Below the pieces are notes generated by a model. That model ran no database searches. It had not been told where the DNA came from and was given only the letters and a program-made list of their open reading frames with translations. This document shows positions 33,045 through 45,741 of a DNA stretch of 64,000 nt, in pieces; within the stretch, counting starts at the first letter, position 1; every line of letters starts with the position of its first letter. The stretch is from Smallanthus sonchifolius. Lineage: Eukaryota > Streptophyta > Magnoliopsida > Asterales > Asteraceae. Where the stretch lies: assembly GCA_023525975.1 (NCBI GenBank), contig CM042035.1, positions 36,733,001 to 36,797,000 of the forward strand. The letters are read 5' to 3'. Made by a program: the position numbers and the translations under genes.

Positions 33045-35376
33045 TGTCACACCCCGACCGATGGCGGAATCATCGGGGCGGGACATGTAGACTGTTCATG
33101 AGCACAAGGTTGACTAAATTGCATATATTAAACATCAATTTCCATTGCATGTAATCCAAATACAAACACATCCAAGATAGAACAAAATTGAAATAAATAG
33201 AGTTCTTTTATTTAAATTAACTAAGTCCAAGCCTATATGTAGCACGTCTTGAACAATCTCAGACATTAGAACCTGAAACATGAATAAAATAAAGTCAACT
33301 AAAAAGTTGGTGAGTATAACACAGGTTTGTATATAGATAGCATATAGTTGTAAAACAAATCCTTACATAACATGATAAATAAGGCATTTATGGGGAGCAG
33401 CTATTGTGTAACCATGTACAATCAAACTTTTGTAACTAGCATGCAAAATTGTGTTGTCGGTATCAATCACCCCAATTTGGGTGGGTTTGTCAGACTCAAT
33501 AGATCTATCATTGAAAACCGTCGTCTTGTATAGTTAATGATTGCACATAATCGCATACAAAGGTTAGCACACCTAGCACTCGGGCATAAAGCTCAAATTG
33601 CACACTTGAATGTAAATAGGATTTGTACTTGTGTTGTTTGTGTAAATGTAACGTGTAATTTGAATAATGTTCATGTTTCACCCCAAAAGTGTAAAAGAGT
33701 AAAAGGGGCTATGAAATACTCACTTGGTTCGAATGCGTAGCTAACAAGGATACTAGATAGAATAAGGATCCTTTTAATGCACAAGTTGTCCTAAGGAGTA
33801 ATGTATATGGTATTAATAGTGTGTACCAATGTTTAAGTCTAATGTTGCATTTGGACTTGTGTAATAAGGTCATTGATTTGTAATTGGAGTTATTAAATAA
33901 ACTATATAAAGTTTGAAAGAGTATTTTTTAGAACATTTTGATTAAGGTTTGAGTTTGAATAATTAAATAAGTAATGTAAATAGTTGTTGTTTATGAAAAC
34001 CTTGTAAGTATTAGTTATAAGTTAGTATAATTAATTAATCGTTTTTGTTTAAATATAAATTAAATAAATAATCATTTTATTTATTTATTTATAAAATGTA
34101 ACTTAACCATTTAAATACTTTTTAAATGAAAGGTTTAACAATAATTGTAAATTAATTTTTTATAAACTTTAAATAATTTATTTTTCCATTTATTAAATAT
34201 TTGTTCTTTCTAAATAAGGTTAAATGAAATTTTATAAAATTCAACTATTTTTATTTTGTAATTCAATCAGAATATTTGTGGTTTAAAAAATATATAAAAT
34301 TTGTAATTCTGCCAAGATTTTAACTCACACACGACCGTGCCTGGGAAGGGCACGACCATGCTAGTCATGGCGCGACCGTGTTGATCAAACAGAATGCAAA
34401 ATTTGATTGTTCTCTAGGCACGATCTTGTTCTGGACTAGGCACGACCGTGTCTAAGGTTTTGAGGTATGACCAAGTTTAGCCAAAGGCATGACTGGGTCT
34501 AAGTGTGTGAGGCACGACTGCGCTGGTATTTGGCGCGACCGTGTTTAATGAAGCATGACCGCGCTAGAATACTAGCGCGACCGTGTCTGTTCCAAAACAC
34601 TAACGATTTGGCTAATTCTTATATTGTTAATGTTGGAATTCATGGGGCTTTCATCCATTAGATCATCACGAGTCTTTTTGTATAAATTAATTGTATTTAC
34701 AACGTGTCTAAGGTTTGATTCGATTAAATCTATTTTGAATGAACACTAGACTCCGGTTCGTGATGATCCCCATATCATAAGCCCCAGCGTGTCTAGAGCC
34801 TTATAGAGGATCGATGGTATGTTGGCTTGGAAGAATTGTAATCAAATTGGTGAATTTTGTGATTTCATGAGAGAATTTTGTGATTAGGAGGTAATTCGAT
34901 GATGATAAGTTTATTTGTTGTAATGGTGCTTATTATAGGGCTTAATGGAGTTTGTTAATGACGAAAACGTGTAGAACGGTTATGAAACCGAACGTTCCTG
35001 TGATTAAAGAGGCGCGACCGTGCCCATACGAGGCGCGACCGTGCCAAGGCACCAGGTGCGATCGTTCCAAAGCAAGTCGCGCGACCGTGCCAAAGCACTC
35101 GGTGCGACCGTGCCAGAACGAGGCGCGACCGTGCCTATTAGGGTTTCTTGTAAATTTTCAACATCAGACCTTGTAACTTTGGTCTTTGACATATTTGTAT
35201 AAATAGATACTTATGTAGTGTTTTAGTAGGTTATAACCGTGTAAAATTTGCCGGTTAACATTGAAATATAGTATTTAATTGATGGTACGAAAAGGAATAA
35301 AACAGTGCACTAGAATTGAGTTTGAAATGCATTACATTGAATTGAAAATACGGATACTAAAATCAGAAATGTTACA
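33045..35376 (-). repeat. TE6 right LTR (5' LTR, 2332 bp)
   Basis: Near-identical to 25275-27804. Differences include the loss of roughly 160 bp near 34785, loss of one repeat unit near 34350 and loss of about 22 bp before 35008. Both repeat blocks are present (34320-34590 and 35008-35140). Confidence 0.95.
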
Positions 35377-35397
35377 TCCGCGTCCTCTCCCTGACAT
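35377..35397 (-). pseudogene. TE5: first codons of gag (split from the rest by TE6)
   Basis: ATG at 35397 opens MSGRGRG, like the TE4 gag start at 13663. 35377-35381 is also the right copy of the TE6 target duplication. Confidence 0.8.
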
Positions 35398-35640
35398 GAT
35401 TCTTCACAATCACAAATGAAAAACAATGAGAAATATATCGCATATTAAACATTATTCAGATATGAGTAAGAAGGTATAACATCTAATATTTTGAGAATTA
35501 AATAAATTCTAAGGCTACAAAATAAATAACTCAAACATTAAACTTCTCATGCTTTTGTTGAATGGGAACAACCTTACCCATCTAGGTTTGAAAAGAGAAA
35601 TAACATAAGCAAAAACAGGCATGAAAAGGAAGATAGAATA
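35398..35640 (-). other. TE5 spacer between ORF0 and gag
   Basis: About 240 bp, AT-rich, without ORF. TE4 has a spacer of similar size (13407-13662). Confidence 0.6.
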
Positions 35641-35649
35641 GGAAGATCA

Positions 35650-36421
35650 TCAAATATCTTCGTCATCGAACGAAACATACGATTGTGCATCGTCCATCTC
35701 CACCGGTTCTTCCTCGGGTGGCTCCTCCTCCAAGGGCTCCTCCTCGAAGGGCTCTTCCTCAAAGGGCTCCTCCTCGCCATCAGAAAGTGGAATCTCCTCA
35801 GGAAATAGAGCTGCCTGTAGTTGGGCTTCCATGTGAGTCACCCTCTCTTAAAGACCATCAGCAGTGTGGTTTGCTACATGTAGCCGAGCTTCCAGAGCAG
35901 CCACTCTCTCAGAACTCCTTCCATGTCATTGTCCGAGGTGTCCACCCTCGTCTCCAAATGTGTCACACGATCCACCAAAAGGTTATGGACCTGGTCAGTT
36001 ACTGCTAGTTCAGCAGTCAAAAGCTCTATCCCTACCTTATTCTCCTCTATTTGAGGCTCTCTCTTCAGAATATCAGGTATCTCATCAGTAGCATCTTTCA
36101 CAATGCTCAACTCTCTAGACATATAAAATACAAAGGCTGCAAAAGCTTGTTCCATAGTGCATGGCAAGCTAGGCCAGGTAGATGATGAGGAAATAGAACC
36201 GAAGTAAGGTGATGGGACATTTCCCATTTCTATCCATCTTTAGATCATTTGTGGGTATGAGTTCCAATTGCGAGCACGATTCATTGCTTGCGCGCTGCTC
36301 GTTCCCCCTTGTCGACTAAATAGTCACTGGAACTAATCCAGCGCCTTTTGGGCTCCGGGGATGATAGGATAGGTGCCTTATGTCCTGGTGCCTTAGGTGA
36401 TGGAGGTGAAGTTGACGACAT
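35650..36421 (-). pseudogene. TE5: extra ORF upstream of gag (ORF0), broken
   Basis: ATG at 36421 opens MSSTSPPSPKAPG. The frame breaks at about 36275 (TGA) and 36241, then is open 36227-35874 (TMEQAFAAFVFYMSRELSI, DEIPDILKREPQIEENK, a coiled coil with VTHLETRVDT), and after a frameshift 35841-35650: VTHMEAQLQAALFPEEIP followed by five EEEPF-type repeats and an acidic end QSYVSFDDEDI. The EEEP repeats come from a 15-bp minisatellite at 35705-35780. The same parts occur in TE4 (12767-13406). Function unknown; coiled coil and acidic tail suggest a protein-binding role. Confidence 0.7.
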
Positions 36422-36520
36422 GTTCCTGTAACAATATGTATAAGTGCCAAACATCCAAATGACATGTAACTAATATGTGAGGCTATAGTCTAGTATGCAA
36501 TCCTAGTTCTCTATAAACCT

Positions 36521-36536
36521 GGCTCTGATACCAATC
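36521..36536 (-). other. TE5 primer binding site (initiator tRNA-Met type)
   Basis: Minus strand GATTGGTATCAGAGCC directly follows the LTR end, which here reads TGTGACT instead of TGTGACA. Confidence 0.92.
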
Positions 36537-37928
36537 AGTCACACCCCTAATTTCAACTAACGGAGTTTTACCGTTTGGGAAGTGACGAACCAACATTAGT
36601 TACTTTGAATGACTCTACATGGTACTCAAAATGAAAATATCACACTAATTAGAGTTTCAATGCGGAAGCGTAAAGAAAGTAAATGCGCAAAACACACGCG
36701 CCCAAAACCAAAGTCAAAAAGTCCAAAACGTCCAACCAAACCAAGTACAATACAAAATAATCCAAACAAGTATAAATAAGTCATAATCAAAATAGTTGAA
36801 TCCCATGCATGCCCTAATGTGCATCTGTGTCTTATCTTAGCGACCTGAGAAAACATGTAAGAAAATATGTCAACACGAGGTTGGTGAGTTCACAGGTTTT
36901 AATATATGTAAATAAGCGTTTACCATATTTATGTTCATTCAGTATGTATCTATAGGTAGCTAACCTATGCTCATGTTTAACTCAAGCGCTCGCAACCGAA
37001 GCTGACTGTTTGTTTATTTGCCTCCTGCCAGGTCTATCAACACTGGCGGTGTGAGTAGGCTAACATTTCACCCGTTCGATCTCTAATCGAGTTAGCGCGA
37101 CTAACGCGGGTGGGATTTGTCAAACCAGTAGTACTACTAAATATTACCTCGCTAAGATCCATATTAACGGTCCGATATAAGATGATGACTTTCTATGATA
37201 GCGTGTTACACTTAGCTTTAACATTGATATCATACGAATTACAAAATCCCAAAATCGTTTAATCATGTTTTCTCCCCCAAATTAAAACAGTAAAAGGGGG
37301 CCGTAAAAACTCACCTGCGTGGCGTTGTAGGTAGTATCACACAAAAGATAAGTTGGAACCACGTGTGTAAGTCTCAAACGACTTACGAATGCCCTAAAAT
37401 TATAAACACATAATTTAGGGATAATAATGAGAATTGTGAAAGTGACACGGAATGAGAAACGTTCTAATATTCAATAGTGGACGAAAGTGTCCACGGAGTT
37501 AGGAATTACTTTATACGACGAATGACACAATTAATAATAAATATAACCGGGTGTTTTGTCATTCATAAAAATTTAAGCACGTGATCATATATATACGAGT
37601 AAATAATATTACTAAATATATTATTATTTGGTCTCAATCGATACACGATGTTATAAAACGATTCGAAATAATATAAATATGTATATTATTTAATATTACG
37701 GGTCACGGTTTGAAAATAATATAAACATATTATTTTATACGAATTTACGGTTTATAAATAATATAAACATATTATTTCTTTTGTTGATAATAACAATAAT
37801 ATTTTATTTATAAAAGTGGAAATAATAAAAATATGTTAATAATTTAAACCCGAGTCCACGGGTTGTTTCCCGAGCTAAAACACATTTATATAATACTATA
37901 ATAATATAGGGTTTGATTTTTAACAATT
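36537..37928 (-). repeat. TE5 right LTR (5' LTR), first part, interrupted by TE7
   Basis: Matches 17620-19040. Two differences are an 11-bp loss near 36590 and a shorter run of repeated GTCCAAAA units near 36715. TE7 splits the LTR at 37928/48524. Confidence 0.93.
37924..37928. other. TE7 target-site duplication, left copy (CAATT)
   Basis: CAATT recurs at 48524-48528 after the TE7 right LTR, where the TE5 LTR resumes with AAATATATTTAG. Confidence 0.9.
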
Positions 37929-38994
37929 TGTCACACCCCCAATTTCAACTAACGGAGTTTTACCGTTTGGAAGGTGACACACCAGGATCTCAGTCATTAG
38001 TTACATCAAACGACACTATATGGGACTTGAAATGTCATAACATAAAAGTTCAGAGTTAATGCGGAAGCGTAAACGTTGATATAAAATTTAAAGTAGTTAC
38101 ACGCAACAAGCGTCAATCAATATAACTAGGTAAACTGTTTATCATGTTTGAAATGAATGGAATGACAGTAGGACTCCATGCATGTCCTAATTGTGCAACC
38201 TGTGCCATAGCTTAGCGTCCTGAGAAAACATGTAAGAAAAAGTGTCAACACAAGGTTGGTGAGTTCACAGGTTTCAGTATAGTAATCAAGCATTTACCAG
38301 ATTAATGTACAATCAACATATATATACCAATGAGTAGCTAACCCATGTTCATGTTTGCTATTACGCTCGCAACCGTAAACTGACTGTTTGTATTGCCTCC
38401 CACCAGGTCTATCAACCATGGTGCACGTTTAGGTCAATATTGCTCCCGTTCGATATCCAATCGAGTTAGCGCGACTAACGCGGGTGAGGTTTGTCAAACC
38501 CAGTAGTACTACCCAACATACCTCGCTATATTCATATTTAAACGGTTCGATGTGAGGACTTTTATGATAGAGTTTACGCATAGTCATAACAATTGATATA
38601 AAATGAAGTACAAAAATCAAAAGAGTTTGTATCATGTTTTCTCCCCCAGTTTAAAAGCAGTAAAAGGGGCCGTGAAAACCCACTTGAGTAGAGCGTAGTA
38701 ATTAGTATCACACAAGTATGAGATTTGGAACCTCAAATGTTAGCCTGCACGGCTTACGTATGCCCTAGAATTATAAACACATAAGTTAGGGACATATGGG
38801 ATTTGTGACGATGACACGGAAGATTAGAACGTCTTAACGTATTCTAAGGATCAATGAGTAGACGAACGTGTCTACGGGAATAGAGATACTTAATATAAAA
38901 ATTAAGATCGAATCGTTACGTGTCGTACGTTAATAGCGAATAATAATCAAACAAATATATAAATTCGTACGTTAAAGTCGTTTACAAAAGTTGG

Positions 38995-39255
38995 GAAAAT
39001 AATATAATTTAATATATTATTTTTAGGTTCGAATGATTAACTAAATAGTCATTTGTGTGGAAAAATAACAAATATATTATTTTTAATCGAGTATATACAA
39101 ACGTGGGTAAATAATATAACAATTATATTATTTATTGGTTTGGAACGTTACACGAGGTAAATAAACGAGGTGAAATAATATAAAAATATATATTATTTAA
39201 TAATGGAAGTCATGGGTTGAAAATAATATAAACATATTATTTTATTTGAATTCGT
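38995..39255 (-). repeat. AT-rich palindrome cluster in TE7 left LTR
   Basis: Five short palindromes of the type AAATAATATAA...ATATTATTT, each separated by a spacer with one CG-bearing motif. The right-LTR counterpart is 46805-47070. Confidence 0.8.
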
Positions 39256-39421
39256 GGTTTGAAAATAATATTTAAAAGTGGGAATAATATTAAATTTAGG
39301 TTATAAAACCAAACCCGAGCCTACGGGTTGTTTCCCGTGCTAAAACACATATTAACATATTAATATAATAACATAGGGTTTAGTTTTTATATTAAAATAA
39401 TACTAGAAAAGGCCCCAAAAT

Positions 39422-39500
39422 AAAAATGCAGGAGACCGGACTCGAACCCGGGTCTCCTGCACACGAGTCCAGTGTCTTAACCATCTCCACCCGCTTGGGT
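39422..39500 (-). other. tRNA-like element with B box and T-tract in TE7 left LTR
   Basis: Minus strand: GCGGGTG (could pair with the 3' CTCCTGC), A-box-like GGAGATGGTTAAGACAC, then ACTGGACTCG, a B box GGTTCGAGTCC, and a stem GCAGGAGAC / GTCTCCTGC around it; a T5 tract follows at once (39422-39426). The wording resembles tRNA-Ser/Leu genes. Confidence 0.62.
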
Positions 39501-40700
39501 ATCGCGAAAAAATCTGGATTGGAATGGTTTTAACATACAGTTCGCTGCGGTTTCCCTCCCCCACGCATACCCGGTTCGAAACCCGTCCCCAAACCACAAT
39601 TTCCGACCACGAATAAGTAAGATTGGTTAGGGGTTATGAAAATCGAGTATTGGCGATTATGTGGGTGTGTTAATTTGGAAATCAACAACCATAGGGTCGT
39701 TTAATCTCAGATTCAAATGTCGAAAACCCTAACTATGAACTCAGAATCGATTCAATTGAATCTTATGTTAAAAACTATTGAAACCATGGGGCTTTTACAG
39801 ATTAAGGCCTTGCGAACCTATACCCGTGGTTTAATTTGTTTGAAATGGTGTTTAGATTGGGGCTCGATCAAACCGAAACCATATGAACCCTAGATACGGG
39901 TTCTTGTTTGATTCGGTAATGTAACCCACAATTAGGTTAGGGCTTTCTTTAAACAGATGGTTACGAGTCTAATGAAATAAATTAATACGATTATAAACGT
40001 GTCTAAGATCAAAAGCCCCAAATCGCATATGAACGAACCCTAGATTACGGGTCGAGTTCAATTCGGTGATATAGAGCCAAAATAGCATAGGGCTAATGAT
40101 CAACAGATTAAAACGAAACTAAAGAGGTATGTAGTTACCAGAATGGATGGAGTATTGATAGTGCACGACCAAAAACGTATTCCGACTTGCATGGCTTTGC
40201 TTCCGGTGACTCCGGCTCTGATTTTGATCGAATTGAAGCGTGTAGAAGCTAGAGAGTAATTCGTATGAGGTGATGGCGTAATTGTGATAGTGGTAACCGA
40301 ATTGTGAGGTTTTTGAGTTGGGATCGACGGTTATGAGATTTAATGCCCATAATTGGGATTAATTAGAATCAATAATTGAGTTTAATGATCTAATGATGAT
40401 CGATTATGTCTATCAAGTGCATAACGGTTACGAATTTCAATAGGAATGATCGTGGTATTCGGATTTGAGTCGATTTGGTACGGGTTTGACTTTTAAAAGT
40501 CAACAGATTGAATTTGAGTTTGGTTTTGACTTTGAGAGTCAACCATCCAAGTCTTGGGACTAGGCAAGGATTAGTCCCTGCAGTTTGAGATTAAATATTT
40601 GACAGAAATATTCCCTGAGGTTAAGATTAGGTTAACTGAGTTAGTACTTAACTGGATTTCTAACTGGATTTGTTAACTGAGTTAACCTGAAAGATCGAGT

Positions 40701-40820
40701 TGTCACATCATCCCCTAGTTAAAGGAATTTTCGTCCTGAAAATTTAATAAATAAAAAAAAAAAATTTCCCGGATGTCACATCATCCCCTAGTTAAAAGAA
40801 TTTTCGTCCCGAAAATTAGA
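40701..40820 (-). repeat. TE7 duplicated polypurine-tract module
   Basis: TGTCACATCATCCCCTAGTT starts at 40701 and again at 40774 (period 73), each followed by AATTTTCGTCC(C/T)GAAAATT. The first copy is the true LTR edge. Confidence 0.87.
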
Positions 40821-40849
40821 ATAGTACCTTAAGTGTTTGACGTGGAGTG

Positions 40850-43800
40850 CTTGAACAGGTGAGGATACTTGATCCTCATCTGATCCTCGCGCTCCCACGT
40901 GAATTACGGTCCACGTTTCGAGTTCCAACGAACTCTGACAATAGGGATTTTGCTACGTTTAAGCGTTTTGACCTCCCTATCCATAATTTCGATAGATTCT
41001 TCGATAGAACGTAACTGTTCATCAATGTGTAGTTCCTCAAGAGGAATCGCGAGTGACTCGGCTGCTAGACATTTCCTTAAGTTTGAGACGTGAAACACAT
41101 CGTGTACACCACTAAGTCCTTCGGGTAGGTCCAGCTGATACGCTACTGGGCCAATTCTCTTCACTATCTTGAATGGTCCAACATAACGAGGATTCAGTTT
41201 GCCTCGCTTCCCGAAGCGAATTACACCTTTCCAAGGTGAGACTTTGAGTAGAACCATGTCGCCTACTTGAAATTCTAACGGTTTGCGACGCTTGTCGGCA
41301 GCTCTTTTGACGATCACGAGCTGCTGCCATATGGTTTCGAATTTGAACGATCTTTTCAGAGGTTTCAATACAAGTTCAGGACCTGTAAGTTGGCTATCCC
41401 CAACTTCAGCCCAACAGACAGAAGATCGGCATTTACGTCGGTACAATGCCTCGAATGGTGCTGCCTTGATACAAGTGTGATAACTATTATTGTAGGAGAA
41501 CTCCACTAAAGGCAAGTGAGTTTCCCAACTGTTACCGAAATCAATCACACAAGCTCGTAGCATGTCCTTTAAGGTTTTAATGGTACGCTTCGTTTGGTCA
41601 TCTGTTTGAGGGTGGTACGCCGTGCTCATATCTAGACGCGTACCTAGGGCTTTTTGTAATGATTGCCATAAATGAGAGGTGAATCGTACATCACGATTCG
41701 AAATGATAGAGATTGGCACTCCGTGCCGAGATACTATTTCTTTCAAGTAAGTACGAGTAAGCTTATCCATTTTGTCGGTCTCTTTGATTGCTAAGAAGTG
41801 AGCGGACTTTGTTAATCGATCAACAATCACTCAAATGGTATCACATCCGGTAGGAGTTCGTGGCAATTTTGTGATAAAATCCATGTATATCTGCTCCCAT
41901 TTCCACATGGGAATCTATGGTTGTTGGAGAAGACCAGGAGTCTTTTGATATTCAACTTTGACCTTCGCGCAAGTCAGGCACTTGCTCACATAGGTAGCTA
42001 TGTCGGTCTTCATCCTTGGCCTCCAATACAGCACCTTTAGGTCATGATATATCTTGTCGGAACCTGGATGAATAGAGTAACGAGATTTATGAGCTTCATC
42101 CATAACCAGTCCTCTTAAGTTCCTATACACTGGAACCCATATTCGCTCTGCAAGGTAGCGAATGCCATCTGATTTGACTACCAGTTGTCCTTCCATACCG
42201 CGTGTAGCTTCTAACGGTAGGTTTTCCTCTTTAAGAGCTTAGATTTGAGCACTTCGGATTTTGGTCAGGTAACCCGGGGTGAATAGTAAGTTGTAATACT
42301 CGAACTCGTTTAGGTTTGGTGTCCTTATGACTTAGGGTACCGGCTACTACGTTAGCCTTGCCCGGATGATACTTGCTAGCACAATCATGGTCGTTCAAAG
42401 GTTTGATCCAACGGCGTTGTCGGATGTTCAACTCCTTCTGTTCGAATATGCGTTGAAGACTCTTGTGATCGTTGTAAATCGTGCACTTGGTATCGTCCAA
42501 GTAATGTCTACAGATTTTCAAAGCAAACACTACATCTCCCGATTCTAGGTCATGGGTAGTGTAGTTTTCTCATAAGCTTTCAATTGACGGGAAGTGTATG
42601 CGATAACCTTTTCACGTTGCATCAACACACAACCAAGACCTCGAATACAGGTATTGTAATACACTACGAAGTCATCCGTTCCTTCAGGAAAGACTAGGAT
42701 AGGTGCACTAAATAGTTTCTGTTTCAACAGTTGAAATACGGATTCCTGAGTTTCGCTCCAGTTATAGGGTTTACCCTTTTTGAGTTAGAGTAGTGAGAGG
42801 TTGAACTATATTTTGAGATTTCCTCAATGAATTGACGGTAGCAGCCAGCCAATCCTAGAAGTTATCGCACCTCTGTTGCAGTCATCGGTGCTGTCTGATC
42901 CTTGATGGCTTCTACTTTAGATGGGTCGACATGTATTCCTTTCTCGTTGAATACATGTCCTAGAAGTTGAATCTTTGCGAATCCAGAATTCGCACTTAGA
43001 GAATTTCGCATACAATTGCTCTTGTTTCAGCAATCTAAGGATTAAGTGTAGGTGCTACTCATGTCCTTCCTCGTTCTTAGAATAGACGAGGATGTCAACA
43101 ATTAAAATGATGACGAACTAATCGAGGTAGGGTTTACACATACGGTTCATGAGGTCCATGAATATCGTGGGTGCGTTGGTTAAACCGAAAGGCATGACCA
43201 TAAACTCGTAATAGTCGTACCTAGTCCTGAATGCAGTCTTTGAGATATCTTCTTCTCGGACTCTTAACTGATGGTAACCGGACCTAAGATCTATTTTGGA
43301 ATAGAATCTTGATCCTTGGAGTTGATCAAAGAGGTCATCTATGCGAGGTAAAGGGTAACGGTTCTATATAGTTACTTTGTTCAGCATACGTTGATTGATG
43401 CACATGCGGCAAGTCCCGTTTTTCTTCTTGACGAACAGGACTAGAGCTCCCCATGGTGATGATCTCGGTCGAATGAAACCTTTATCTAACAACTCTTACA
43501 GTTGTGTAGATAGTTCTTGCAATTCACTGGGTGCAAGTCTACAGGGTGCCCGAGCAATAGGCGCCGATCCGGGTGCTAGATCAATTTGGAATTTGACTTG
43601 ATGATGCGGTGGAAGACCTGGTAGATCTTTGGGAAATACCTCCGGATAATCACGAACGATCGGGATGTCGTCAATCTTCTTCTCCTCAGGTGGCTGCTCG
43701 ACGACGAGAGCCAAGATGGCAGTATGAACTTTTCGAAGACATTTCTGTGTTTTCATGAAGGATATGATGCCAACGACTGCACCACTCTCTTTTGCCTTGG

Positions 43801-44000
43801 ACAGAAAGGATTTCCCCTCTAAGGAGAGGAAGGCAAACATTTTTGTCACAAAATATGGTCTCAGGTTGGTTCTTGGATAACCAATTCATACCGACAATAA
43901 GGTCAAAACTGCCAAGTGTAACTGACAGAAGGTCAATGTCAAGTTTATGACTAACCAATACTAGTTTACAGCTGTAAGAATGCAAGTTGTTTCGATTCTC
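40850..44000 (-). pseudogene. TE7: Gypsy chromovirus pol, heavily broken
   Basis: From right to left: protease region (VTLGSFDLIVGMNWLSKNQ, about 43930), RT pieces in several frames (43850-42800, for example PFGLTNAP at about 43180), RNase H (42727-42231), integrase zinc region (42196-41915, CLTCAKVKVEYQK), and a long open stretch 41830-40904 with the integrase core (VDRLTKSAHFLAI, HGVPISIIS), DNA-binding part and chromodomain (EIMDREVKTLKRSKIPIV). Frameshifts and stops lie about every 200-400 bases in the protease, RT and RNase H. Decay is much heavier than the near-identical LTRs lead one to expect. Confidence 0.9.
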
Positions 44001-45725
44001 TGAGCGTCTAATATATCAATAGTATACTTGGCTTTTAATAGAGTTGGGGCACGACACACTAATATGGAATTTGCGAGGTCATGTTGAGACTTCTAGTGAA
44101 ACCCGCGCTTATAAAGCAAGTGTCAGTCAATGCATAGACTAAGAGAAGAGGTTCACATGTAGGAAAGAAAAGTCTAATGAGATATAGATTCTAGTAGTAT
44201 AAGAGATAGGATGTATGTTTAAGTAATTACGTTCAACTGATGGTTGGTTAGGTTAAATCTTCGTTTCCTAATGTCATTGGATCAACGGAATCATTTCGTA
44301 AAGAAAGAACTTCATTTACAGGATTGAATATGCTGGGTATAATTCGTATTAGACTAAGGATTAGTCATCGGATAAGGCAATAGGGTCGAATGAAATTTAT
44401 TGTTGGAGCGTAAGGGAAAACGTGTTTAGCTTAGAAAGGATTCCATAATTTCCTGCTTACAAAGTTGGAGTCGGTGGGTTTACCATGAGGTTCTATTAAA
44501 GTTTCAATCGAGATTGCTTCTTTGATCAAGTTTGAATGAGAGTCGTAAGGTCACTAAGACTCTTACATGGGTGAAAATAACATGATGGATTCCATTAATG
44601 ATAGTTCTGTGTGTCCGTAAACATCTTCAACCTGATAGTCGCGTCTATCAACTGTTGGACGAGTTTAACAATACCAACTAGTCGTTGAGCGGGTTACAAG
44701 ATTTTCTACTGACAGTGGAAGCTTAAGTTTGTAGATCACTGATTAGGACCATTTATCCACACACTAGGTTTCACCAGGACTTACATGCACCTCAAATTAC
44801 TATTACGTGTGCACCCGTAATGCTAATTTGCTTTGCATGCTCACCCTTGTTCTTCCTATCCTGTGTCATAATGTCCTTTAGGTTATATTGTTTAGTATAG
44901 AGTGTTGTCAGATATGATAAGTCATTGAAAGGAGTAGTCATCAACCATAAGTTGATCGACTAGGACTCATATCAGTATGAGTAGTCGGGAATAGGTTGAT
45001 ACGAGTATTCACCCGAGTTGAAACACAATACGATAGTCCAATCCAACGGATTGTAGATGAGAACATGTAACAAACATGTACATGAAGTGCGACTTCGAGA
45101 AATGAACTAATTCATGAATACAAGTTATAGGAAGCAGCATAGTAGCCGTCCTTTCAACTGAGTCAGGATAGGGTTTGAGTATGCATTGAGCAATGCGTTC
45201 TCAAATTTGTGGTCAATCTATTCTCAACAGAATTTCAACCAAAGACACGAGCCCATGGCTCGAGAAAGTGATGACATCTACGTGTCAATAGATTCTATAA
45301 TAATGCGTGTAACGGTCTGCCTTCAGTCGGCGTATTGTTGCTAGTGGTTACGTGGGGACTCACCTCCGACGATCCCAATTCCCAAAGAGATATGTGTTAG
45401 TGCTGAGTGACGTCCATAACATGGACCTGAGAAAGCCCACCATACCTAACAAGTGATGGTGATTTAAGTGACTCCTCCGAAGGCTCCGTCTCACTGCCCT
45501 CGAACGGGAGTGGATGATGTTCTGGTGATTCCCCGAGTGTCGTCACTAGGAATGATGATGCAATGAAAATGATGTGTCCCTTGCCAATTGAGGGTGATAC
45601 GGATGGTGTTACATGCCTGCACTGCAATGTATAGTTGCTATATGTATCACGTATAAGTGTCTGTGCCGTGTAACAAATGTGTGAGGTTATAGTCTAGTAT
45701 GCAATCCTAGTTCTCTATAACCAAT
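44001..45725 (-). other. TE7 leader/gag zone, no recognisable coding
   Basis: This place should hold gag and, by analogy with TE5, ORF0. I see neither a zinc knuckle nor a gag core. A 76-codon minus frame (45627-45397; SEPEHHPLPFEGSETEP-like, acidic) sits where ORF0 starts in TE5 but shows no convincing match. Treat as decayed or replaced sequence. Confidence 0.55.
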
Positions 45726-45741
45726 GGCTTTGATACCAATC
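45726..45741 (-). other. TE7 primer binding site (initiator tRNA-Met type)
   Basis: Minus strand GATTGGTATCAAAGCC directly follows the LTR end; one base differs from the TE5 site. Confidence 0.9.

Larger units (their letters stand above)
37929..40707 (-). repeat. TE7 left LTR (3' LTR of a minus-strand element, 2779 bp)
   Basis: Starts TGTCACACCCCCAATTTC and ends GTTGTCACA. It is nearly identical to 45742-48523 (2782 bp). It is related to the TE5 LTR but clearly a different subfamily. It has an AT palindrome cluster (38995-39255) and a tRNA-like element (39422-39500). Confidence 0.95.

Noticed and set aside
38429..38635. 68-codon minus ORF repeated at 46242-46448
   Set aside because: LTR sequence of TE7; two copies only because of the two LTRs.
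39422..39500. A genuine chromosomal tRNA gene
   Set aside because: The sequence sits at the same place in four LTR copies and the cloverleaf is incomplete; it belongs to the elements.
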